12,171 nt of DNA, taken from Desulfatirhabdium butyrativorans. Its GTDB lineage: Bacteria; Desulfobacterota; Desulfobacteria; Desulfobacterales; DYRK01. Below, piece by piece: positions 1-6,466 of the stretch. The stretch is from assembly GCA_020718785.1 (NCBI GenBank), contig DYRK01000133.1, positions 1 through 12,171 of the forward strand. Reading direction: 5' to 3'. Positions within the stretch are counted from its first letter, which is position 1; each line of letters starts with the position of its first letter. The position numbers were made by a program, and so were the translations under genes. The notes under the pieces were generated by a model. It was not told the DNA's origin. It saw nothing but the letters and a program-made list of their open reading frames with translations, and made no database searches.

Positions 1-25
1 CCCCGGCTTCCCGTGACGGGAGACG

Positions 26-47
26 GCCCGAAGCCGGGGCTTCGGGC
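26..47. repeat. Palindromic repeat, GCCCGAAGC stem
   Basis: The arms GCCCGAAGC and GCTTCGGGC pair perfectly around the loop CGGG. This is the same loop and inner stem (GAAGC/GCTTC) as the palindromes elsewhere in the window, but with a different outer stem and no A-tail. Positions 9-21 just upstream hold a smaller hairpin (TCCCGT...ACGGGA), so the left edge of the window seems to start inside a cluster of such elements. Confidence 0.6.
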
Positions 48-54
48 GCAGACG

Positions 55-89
55 CGTTCCCAAGCCGGGGCTTGGGAACGAGGAAAAAA
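55..89 (+). repeat. Palindromic repeat with A-tail, CCCAAGC stem
   Basis: The arms CGTTCCCAAGC (55-65) and GCTTGGGAACG (70-80) flank the loop CGGG, followed by AGG and the A-run at 84-89. It belongs to the same family as the copies at 8453, 9641, 9764, 11486 and 11584. Its A-run, read on the minus strand, is the T-tract of the terminator of the neighbouring acyl-CoA dehydrogenase gene. Confidence 0.75.
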
Positions 90-154
90 GCGCATCCGGA
101 GTGCTGAGGTGCTAAACCATTTTAATATAAGATTGGCATTTCAGCACTCCGGAT
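84..154 (-). terminator. Intrinsic terminator of the acyl-CoA dehydrogenase gene
   Basis: ATCCGGAGTGCTGA (94-107) and TCAGCACTCCGGAT (141-154) are perfect 14-nt complements. The stem continues inward with G:U pairs and one mismatch to about 117/131, leaving an AT-rich loop of about 13 nt. Read on the minus strand, the hairpin starts 7 nt after the TGA at 161-163 and ends in GCGC and a run of six T (84-89). That is the canonical hairpin plus U-tract arrangement. Confidence 0.8.
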
Positions 155-160
155 CGGGTT

Positions 161-1861
161 TCACGGATTCATCTGATACGCGTCTGCCAGCGGATAAACA
201 TGGTTCTTCCACACTCTGTCAAAACGCGCCGGATCAGCAAGCGGTTTTCGGATCATTTTGAGGCACATTTGCATCTGAGCCTCGGAGCTGCCCGGTTTGG
301 AATACAACTGGAGTGCGAATTTCGAAAAATCCCTTACGAGAAAATCAAAAATCTGATCCAGAATATCTTCCCCGATTTTATAAATCTTCGCATTCTCGAT
401 GATAAGCTGGCCGTAAGCCGTGAGAGTGAACAGTTCTCCGAGATTCAGCAGAAAATCAATATCTTTTGCCTGTTCCTCGGTGGGTCTTGCTTTTACAAGA
501 AATTCTTTCAGAACCTCGATCTGAGACTGAAACACTTTCACATTGGGCAAATCCGCGCTGTTATATGCAATCCGGTAATCATGAAAAAGGATATTGCCCA
601 GCCCTTTGGCGGGACCCTGATTGAACAGAAAAGCATCATGCTCAGGCTCTGACTGTCTGGGAATTTCCGGAAACTCGGCGGGCCTGAAAAAATAATTTGC
701 CATGAATTTGATAATCAGAGCCATGTTTACATGAACCGTTCCTTCCAGTTTCGGAAGTCCGCGGATATCGCGTGCCGCGGTTTCAAAATAGGTATCCTGT
801 TCAAAGCCTTTTGCCGCGATCACATCCCAGATCAGATTGACCACTTCTTCCCCCTGAGTCGTAACCTTCATTTTCACGATGGGGTTATAAAGCAGGTATC
901 GCCGATCTTCGGCGCACGCGGAACGCATATAATCCGCGGCTCTTGAGGCAAAAAGTTTCATGGCGGTCAGACGGGCGTAAGCGTCTGTAAACAATTGTCT
1001 GACATGGGGAAAATCAGTGACCGGATGATTGTAAAGGATACGATGCGCCGCGTGGGTTACCGCTTCGTAAAAAGCATGGGTGCATATTCCGATGGATGCC
1101 CAGCCCAGATTGAACTTGCCGACATTGACGGTATTCAAGGCAGAATCCCACGCGTTCTGTCCCTGAGAAAGAATATCCGCGTCCGTGACCGGATATCCGT
1201 TCAGGGCATATTCAGCCACGTAATTCTGCGTATTGGTGACATTTTTAATCAGATCATAGTTTTCATGCTGCGAATCTGCGGCAAAAAACACATAGTTTCC
1301 GGTTTCCGAATTTTTTCCGAAAGTTGAGACCATGCGGGCTTTGTTGGCATTGCCGATATAATATTTGCCGCCGTCAGCCACGTATTTGCCCTGAGAAAGC
1401 GGGGTCAGCATCATTTCGCCGGAATACAGATCCGCGCCGTGAGCTTTTTCCGAAAGACCGAAGGCAAAAATTTCGCCGTCTTTCAGCAACTGAGCAGCCT
1501 TTTTCTTTGCGGCTTCGTTGTCGCCCATCCATATCGGGCCCAGTCCGAGAATGGAAACCTGCCAGGTGTACCAGTAGCATAAACCGTAAAAGCCCAGAAT
1601 TTCATTGAAATCACAGTTGCGGAACGTATCCCAGCGCGCATCCTTGTCATCCGTGTATGCCGGAGGGGTGAGAAGGGTCGCAAAAATCTTCTCCTGTTTG
1701 ACAAATTCCAGAAAATCAGCGTACCATACGCGCTCATGGTCATCGTCTTTTAAGCTTTTTTTACCTTTTTTTTCAAAAAATGCAATTGTTTTAAGCATAA
1801 TTTCTCTTGATTTTTCATCAAGATGTTCATAGCCCTGAGTCTTGGGATTTAAGAGAATCAC
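161..1861 (-). CDS. Acyl-CoA dehydrogenase family protein (566 aa)
   Basis: This is a flavoprotein of the acyl-CoA dehydrogenase family, which oxidises an acyl-CoA to the enoyl-CoA and passes electrons to electron-transfer flavoprotein. The flavin/substrate segment FAFGLSEKAHGADLYS (residues 132-147) corresponds to the family TEPxxGSD motif. KLEGTVHVN places the likely catalytic base at Glu373, as in the YEGT motif of medium-chain enzymes. At 566 residues it is longer than the usual 380-400, with a helical C-terminal extension after about residue 385, as in the larger ACAD subfamilies. I chose the GTG at 1861 because AAAGGAG lies 7 nt upstream and the product then begins MILLNPKTQGY. The open frame extends 14 codons further but that extension lacks such a site. 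It is monocistronic, with its own promoter and terminator. The exact substrate (fatty acyl or aromatic-pathway acyl-CoA) cannot be read from the sequence. Confidence 0.93.
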   Translation of the reverse strand: MILLNPKTQGYEHLDEKSREIMLKTIAFFEKKGKKSLKDDDHERVWYADFLEFVKQEKIFATLLTPPAYTDDKDARWDTFRNCDFNEILGFYGLCYWYTWQVSILGLGPIWMGDNEAAKKKAAQLLKDGEIFAFGLSEKAHGADLYSGEMMLTPLSQGKYVADGGKYYIGNANKARMVSTFGKNSETGNYVFFAADSQHENYDLIKNVTNTQNYVAEYALNGYPVTDADILSQGQNAWDSALNTVNVGKFNLGWASIGICTHAFYEAVTHAAHRILYNHPVTDFPHVRQLFTDAYARLTAMKLFASRAADYMRSACAEDRRYLLYNPIVKMKVTTQGEEVVNLIWDVIAAKGFEQDTYFETAARDIRGLPKLEGTVHVNMALIIKFMANYFFRPAEFPEIPRQSEPEHDAFLFNQGPAKGLGNILFHDYRIAYNSADLPNVKVFQSQIEVLKEFLVKARPTEEQAKDIDFLLNLGELFTLTAYGQLIIENAKIYKIGEDILDQIFDFLVRDFSKFALQLYSKPGSSEAQMQMCLKMIRKPLADPARFDRVWKNHVYPLADAYQMNP

Positions 1862-1916
1862 GAAGCTGCTCCTTTCACAAAGATATAATGTATATAATAT
1901 CACTCTATTTTTTAAT

Positions 1917-1945
1917 ATATTAGTTCAATTGAGACGACATTACAA
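1917..1945 (-). promoter_or_regulatory. Probable sigma-70 promoter for the acyl-CoA dehydrogenase gene
   Basis: On the minus strand TTGTAA (1945-1940) is separated by exactly 17 nt from TAATAT (1922-1917). Transcription would start near 1909, giving a leader of roughly 48 nt before the GTG at 1861. The region is AT-rich and divergent from the sirtuin remnant. Evidence is consensus similarity only. Confidence 0.5.
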
Positions 1946-2091
1946 GTTGAAAATGAAAATCTTGACATTCCCTGCTGAAAAATGCAAAAAAGGGCGTATC
2001 GGCAGACGGGTCTGCTTTTCGACCCGGCTTTTCGGCTTTTGAAAGCCTTCCCGGCATCGTGCAGATGCTTAAAACCATAAGGGAAAAAGCA

Positions 2092-2375
2092 ATGAATATA
2101 CCGAGAGCGATAAATCCTTCGGATTATCAGCGCATTGTTTTTTTTACCGGTGCGGGGATGTCCGCGGAAAGCGGAGTTCCCACCTGTCGGCATAGGTGCC
2201 GGGTTCAGGGTGCCGGGTTCTGGGTGCTGGCTACCGACGAACCCGGAACCCGGCACCCTGAACCCAGATTGAGATCAATCCCGAACCTTCGGAACAGTCT
2301 CGTATTTATGATGAAATCATTCCGTCACCCGCGGGCAGAATTCTGCCGGGTCTTTTTATGCAGCCTGAGGCTTGA
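2092..2375 (+). pseudogene. Sirtuin (Sir2 NAD-dependent protein deacylase) remnant with the core replaced by an inverted repeat
   Basis: Starting at ATG 2092 the frame reads about 33 residues ending in VFFTGAGMSAESGVPT (to 2184), the NAD-binding GAGxSAESGxPT signature at the N-terminus of Sir2-family deacylases. The frame then runs into a 65-nt inverted repeat (2201-2265). Directly behind it, in a different frame from 2268 to the TGA at 2373-2375, lies IEINPEPSEQSRIYDEIIP followed by SPAGRILPGLFMQPEA, the typical sirtuin C-terminus (IEINPxxT...GxAGxxLP). About 170 codons, including the catalytic His and the zinc cysteines, are therefore missing from a gene of usual length 230-250 codons. The stop lies 3 nt before the GTG of the channel gene, so the intact gene was probably its operon partner. 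The homology at both ends is clear. The deletion-plus-insertion history is inferred. Confidence 0.85.
2201..2265. repeat. Inverted repeat inside the sirtuin remnant (20-nt perfect arms)
   Basis: The arm at 2201-2220 (begins GGGTTCAGGGTGCC) is the exact reverse complement of 2246-2265, with a 25-nt spacer. The arms are built from smaller blocks of the form GGTTCxGGGT, as is the inverted repeat downstream of the channel gene (5945-5995). It sits exactly where the sirtuin reading frame breaks and ends 113 nt before the channel start codon, so a transcript from upstream would fold strongly here. Confidence 0.8.
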
Positions 2376-2378
2376 AAC

Positions 2379-5300
2379 GTGGAAAATCAGCCATCTGAAA
2401 TCAAAACCGGTAAAATCAAAAGCAGCAGAATCATCATTGCAGCCCTGATCTTTTCAGCTTTCTGTTTCGGTATCTGGTTCCTGTTTTTCAGACAGGAGAT
2501 CATTCATATTGCCATGGTCGCCCCCATGTCCGGGGATAGCGCGGCAGTAGGAAACTCTTTTATACAGGGAGTGAATCTGTATCTGGATTCGGTCAATGAA
2601 AAAGGCGGTATTGACGGAAAAAAAATTGTTCTGGATGTTTACGATGATCAGAACAACGCGGATACTGCCAGAGAAAAAGCAGAACAGATCGTGGAAGAAA
2701 AGCGCGCGATGGCTGTCATCGGACACCATTACAGCAGTTGCTCCATCAGCGCGGGGAAAGTTTATAAAGAGTACGGCATTCCTGCCATCAGCCCGGCATC
2801 AACCAACGTGGCTGTAACCAAAGGGAATGAATGGTATTTCAGGTCTTCTTTCAATGACGATATTCAGGGCCGGTTTATCGCTTCTTATGCAAACAAAGTA
2901 TTCGAAGCAAAGACAGTCAGCATTATCCATGAAGATGATGCTTACGGAGATTATATTGCCAAGGTATTCGAGAAAACCTGCAATGAACTCGGCGTGGAGG
3001 TAAAGTATAAATGGCCCCTTGAGATCAAAAGCGAAATTCTGGAACAGGAAATGAACCGGATTGTCGCGGACCTGCAGTATAAAGAAAAAGAAGCCGGCGT
3101 CATTTTTATTTCCACCCATGCCGAACCGGGTGGCAAAATTGTAAAACTCATTCGGGACGCTATGATCAGAAATACCATCATTGCGCCGGACAGCTTTTCT
3201 TCGGAAAGCTTTCAGCAGTTGTTTCTCAAATATCTCAAAGAAAAAAACAGCCCCGGTTTTTACACTGACGGCATATATACGACAACACCGCTGATATTCG
3301 ATACCACCAATGAAAAAGGGCTGAAATTCAGGGAAGCCTATATGGAACAGTACGGGGGAAAAGAACCGGGCTGGCATGCCGCGTTTGCTTATGATACGGC
3401 AATGGTGATTGCGGAAGCCCTGAAAAATACTGTTCCTAAAACAAAAGCCGAGGAAAAGAACGATACGCTGGCAGTCCGGCGAAAAAAAATCCGTGACTAT
3501 CTTGCAAGTCTGAACAGCATGAACGAGGCGATAGAAGGTGTGACCGGCTACAACTTTTTTGACGAAGAAGGGGATTCCCAAAAGCCGATCTTTATGGGAA
3601 CATATAAAAATCAGAAGCTTATTTCCGCGCTGACCCAGTTCCGCGCCATACCGAATATCAGTGAGGTTCCGGATTTCAAAGATGCTGTCAAAAAAGGGAA
3701 TGCCCTTATGTTTGACGGCAAGTATTCGTATAAAGTCAATGTGGTTTATACGGGTATAGAAATCAATGAGATCAGCGAATTAGATGTGGATAACTTCACC
3801 TGCATGCTTGATTTTTATCTGTGGTTCCGCTATCAGGGCGACATCAATATAGAAGATATCGAATTTCTCAATGCCGCGGATCCTATTCAGCTCCCCAAAC
3901 CTGCCCTTTCAAAAGACGAAGGGGAACTGAAATACCGTCTGTATCAGATCAAGGGAAAATTCCGGGCAGACTTTATCCCCAATCTCCATATTTTCGGCCA
4001 GCATATCCTCGGCATCAGTTTCCGCCCCAGGGCATTGGACCGCAACAACCTGATTCTTGTCAAAGATATTCTCGGAATGCGGATCACTTCGGACAAATCT
4101 CTTTTGGAAAAAATACAGAAAGCCCGGGTGCTGAATGAAATAGGCACGCGGGGAAGTCTCAGTCTGATCGAGGCAAAAGGAGATACGGTTCTCAAAGAAG
4201 TCAAACACAGATGGAAAATCAACGAAGTATGGTTTTTTCAGGATATTGTGCAAAAGCCCCTGCTGGGAAATCCCGCACATTTCAACGTGCAGGGCGGAAC
4301 CCTTGACTATTCCCGATTCAATTTCGGCATCCGGATTATAGAAGAAGAGGAAATCATGATCCGCCGGAGATGGCCGCCGGACAGTCTGGCCGGTTATTTT
4401 ACAATCGCTTCGGCTATAGTGACCCTCTTTCTCTTATTGGCTGTCAAAGGCTGGATCGGCCGGATGAAATACATGGATCTCCGGAAGCATTCGAAGTCAA
4501 TCTTTTTTTTGCAGGCAGCATTTGTGACTATCCTGCTGTTAAGTGCGGAAGTCTTTGTCTTAGACATGTCATCGGAACTGACCGCCGCGACTTTTGACAT
4601 GATTGTTATGGTATTCAACATTGTCTGGTGGGGTGTCAGAGCCTTTTTTTTAACCGTGGCAGTCGAGCGTTTTCTATGGATTCCCAGCGAAGAAAAAACA
4701 GGCCAGCCGATCCCCAAGATCTTAAGGGGATTAGTTTCGCTTATTATTTATATCCTGGCGATTATGGCTGTCGTGGCTTTTGTTTACAATCAGAAGCTCA
4801 CGAGTCTTCTGGCAACTTCGGGCGTCATAGCGATGATTGTGGGTCTGGCAATACAGATCAATATCTCGAATATTTTTTCGGGTATTGCCATTAACGTGGA
4901 ACGCCCGTTCAGAGTTGGCGACTGGGTGAAAATCGGCAATTTTACCGAAGGCAAGGTCACGGATATCAACTGGCGGACCACCCGTCTGAAAACAAGGGAT
5001 GACACGATTCTGAATATTCCCAACAGTCAGGCATCGGAATCCCCTATTGAAAACTTCAGCCGCCCGAACAGGTGGTATTGGAAATATTATACGATTCATG
5101 TAGATCCTTCCCATCCTCCGGAACGGGTCAAAAAGATTCTTCTGGACGCGGCCATGGTTACCGAAGGAGTCACAAATGCCAGCACCCGTTTTCTCGGACT
5201 GACTGCCGGCATGACAGGTCAGAGCGAATCATGGGCTGCAAATTATCTCATCAGCACATTGGTGGAGGATTACGGAAAAAAATTTGCCCATAACGAGGCG

Positions 5301-5924
5301 GTCTGGCTGAATGTCTGGACCCATCTGAAAGCTGCCGGAATCAAGCATGTGATGGAGCGTCAGGAAGTTCAGATGTATTTTCAGGGCATGAAGAAGAGCA
5401 AAAGCGTCAAAACGACCAAGACGCTTGCGCTCCTGCAGGATTTATACGTCTTTGAGCCTTTTTCATCCGAGGATAAGCTTTCTCTCAGTAAAAAAATGCA
5501 AAGCCATCATTTCCGGACCGGACAGGTGGTGGTCGAGCAGGGAAAAGCCGGCGATTCCATGTTTGTGATTGCCGAGGGAGTGGTCAGCGTGACGGTGAAA
5601 ATAGGAGACAAGCCGCCGCAGCAGGTTGCCACTCTGGGAACCGGCAACTTTTTCGGGGAACTGGCAATGCTGACCGGACAGATGAGAGGCGCGACCGTTA
5701 CGGCATTGACAAAAACACATCTTTATGAAATAACTAAGGCAGATATTTTCCCCTTATTCGAGAAAAACAAGAATCTTATCGGTCCGATCAGCGACGTCAT
5801 GGCAAAACGTGAAACAGACAAGAACAAGCAGACCGTATCACGCGAAGAGGAAAAGAAGAATGTGAGTTCCATGGCTGAAAAAATTTTCGGTCAGATAGAG
5901 GGCTTCTTCTTCGGACCGAAATGA
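2379..5924 (+). CDS. Multidomain ligand-gated MscS-type channel: solute-binding domain + pLGIC-like domain + MscS pore + cNMP-binding domain (1181 aa)
   Basis: Residues 8-17 are basic and 18-37 are a TM anchor. Residues 42-425 form a type-1 periplasmic binding domain of the branched-chain amino-acid receptor kind (begins HIAMVAPMSGDSAAVGNSF). Residues 448-655 resemble a Cys-loop receptor extracellular domain without cysteines: YTGIEINEISELD (457-469), FYLWFRY (479-485), a degenerate Cys/Pro-loop at 528-544 with Gln541 kept, and YSRFNFGIRI (644-653). Five TM segments follow at about 671-693, 708-729, 738-765, 781-803 and 810-838. The last leads into ERPFRVGDWVKIG (841-853) and IPNSQASESPIENFS, the MscS pore and beta-domain hallmarks. 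Residues 1018-1140 are a cyclic-nucleotide-binding domain with GNFFGELAML (1089-1098; Glu1094) and Arg1103, the phosphate-cassette residues. One plus five TMs put both sensor domains in the periplasm and the cNMP domain in the cytoplasm. The GTG start has GAGG 9 nt upstream and lies 3 nt after the sirtuin remnant. MscS-cNMP fusions (bCNG channels) are known. The added periplasmic sensors are the odd part. Confidence 0.9.
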   Translation: MENQPSEIKTGKIKSSRIIIAALIFSAFCFGIWFLFFRQEIIHIAMVAPMSGDSAAVGNSFIQGVNLYLDSVNEKGGIDGKKIVLDVYDDQNNADTAREKAEQIVEEKRAMAVIGHHYSSCSISAGKVYKEYGIPAISPASTNVAVTKGNEWYFRSSFNDDIQGRFIASYANKVFEAKTVSIIHEDDAYGDYIAKVFEKTCNELGVEVKYKWPLEIKSEILEQEMNRIVADLQYKEKEAGVIFISTHAEPGGKIVKLIRDAMIRNTIIAPDSFSSESFQQLFLKYLKEKNSPGFYTDGIYTTTPLIFDTTNEKGLKFREAYMEQYGGKEPGWHAAFAYDTAMVIAEALKNTVPKTKAEEKNDTLAVRRKKIRDYLASLNSMNEAIEGVTGYNFFDEEGDSQKPIFMGTYKNQKLISALTQFRAIPNISEVPDFKDAVKKGNALMFDGKYSYKVNVVYTGIEINEISELDVDNFTCMLDFYLWFRYQGDINIEDIEFLNAADPIQLPKPALSKDEGELKYRLYQIKGKFRADFIPNLHIFGQHILGISFRPRALDRNNLILVKDILGMRITSDKSLLEKIQKARVLNEIGTRGSLSLIEAKGDTVLKEVKHRWKINEVWFFQDIVQKPLLGNPAHFNVQGGTLDYSRFNFGIRIIEEEEIMIRRRWPPDSLAGYFTIASAIVTLFLLLAVKGWIGRMKYMDLRKHSKSIFFLQAAFVTILLLSAEVFVLDMSSELTAATFDMIVMVFNIVWWGVRAFFLTVAVERFLWIPSEEKTGQPIPKILRGLVSLIIYILAIMAVVAFVYNQKLTSLLATSGVIAMIVGLAIQINISNIFSGIAINVERPFRVGDWVKIGNFTEGKVTDINWRTTRLKTRDDTILNIPNSQASESPIENFSRPNRWYWKYYTIHVDPSHPPERVKKILLDAAMVTEGVTNASTRFLGLTAGMTGQSESWAANYLISTLVEDYGKKFAHNEAVWLNVWTHLKAAGIKHVMERQEVQMYFQGMKKSKSVKTTKTLALLQDLYVFEPFSSEDKLSLSKKMQSHHFRTGQVVVEQGKAGDSMFVIAEGVVSVTVKIGDKPPQQVATLGTGNFFGELAMLTGQMRGATVTALTKTHLYEITKADIFPLFEKNKNLIGPISDVMAKRETDKNKQTVSREEEKKNVSSMAEKIFGQIEGFFFGPK

Positions 5925-5944
5925 GGGGAGGGTAAGAGGTGAGA

Positions 5945-5995
5945 GGTTCGGGGTCAGGGGTGATTCCCCTCACCCCGAACCTCTGACCCCGAACC
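5945..5995. repeat. Inverted repeat downstream of the channel gene
   Basis: GGTTCGGGGTCAG (5945-5957) and CTGACCCCGAACC (5983-5995) are perfect 13-nt complements. The interior also pairs imperfectly (AGGGGTGATTCCCCT, 5956-5970), and CACCCCGAACCTC repeats the same block. It starts 21 nt after the channel stop codon. There is no T-run behind it, so it is not a standard intrinsic terminator. The block structure (GGTTCxGGGT) matches the repeat at 2201-2265 on the other side of the channel gene. Confidence 0.7.
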
Positions 5996-6010
5996 CTCCA
6001 AAGGACTTTT

Positions 6011-6430
6011 ATGCTTATACATGATGACATCTATTCTTGGGAAGGCTGGGGCGGCAAGCTGAAACTCGGCAGCGGGAGTTGCAGGCTCAGGATTTACGAC
6101 CTTACAAAAGGAAACGAGAAAAAAGGACTGGCATATATGAAGCCCCTTATCGTGATAGTTTCGGATATCCCGGAAAGCAAAATGTCGGTCAAAAGCTGTG
6201 TCAGTCACGTGGCGACCTGTGTGGTGAGGGATTTCAAAATTGACCGGCATCGGATGCTGTGGGTGGAATATTATCCTGCCAAAACCTACGGGATCAACGA
6301 TGAACACGTTATTCCGGAGCGATTCGACAGCGTCGAATTCGAATGGCATGACGACAGCGCGCTGCATCCGAAATGGAGACCGCTGAATCCGCAGATGGCG
6401 GAAAATCTGAAGAACATGATAGAAGAATAG
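6011..6430 (+). CDS. Conserved-looking hypothetical protein (139 aa)
   Basis: I do not assign a function. The start ATG at 6011 has AAAGGAC 7 nt upstream. The product is soluble with no signal peptide or TM segment. It begins MLIHDDIYSWEGWGGKLKLG, is rich in aromatic residues, and has a mixed alpha/beta look: a hydrophobic strand PLIVIVSDIP near residues 45-54, CVSHVATCVVRDF in the middle, WVEYYP near residue 84, and an acidic C-terminus. WEGWGGKLKLG and the Trp/Tyr-rich segments look like conserved motifs rather than random coding. The strong ribosome site, codon use like its neighbours, and a 36-nt gap to the following amidohydrolase support a real gene that may be cotranscribed with it. 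Confidence 0.75.
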   Translation: MLIHDDIYSWEGWGGKLKLGSGSCRLRIYDLTKGNEKKGLAYMKPLIVIVSDIPESKMSVKSCVSHVATCVVRDFKIDRHRMLWVEYYPAKTYGINDEHVIPERFDSVEFEWHDDSALHPKWRPLNPQMAENLKNMIEE

Positions 6431-6466
6431 CGCAACAAAACATTGATGTTACGGATAATATGAACA

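Noticed and set aside
200..1608. Series of plus-strand open frames opposite the acyl-CoA dehydrogenase (200-652, 731-946, 995-1327 and 1324-1608)
   Set aside because: All lie within the well-supported minus-strand gene and have no family motifs.
1962..1990. TTGACA on the plus strand as a promoter for the sirtuin/channel operon
   Set aside because: No acceptable -10 hexamer occurs at 16-18 nt (CAAAAA at 17), so I could not support it. The operon promoter remains unlocated.
2799..3581. 260-codon minus-strand open frame opposite the channel gene
   Set aside because: It is antisense to the solute-binding domain, which is clearly coding on the plus strand, and its Phe/Ile-rich translation matches nothing I recognise. 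It is a shadow.
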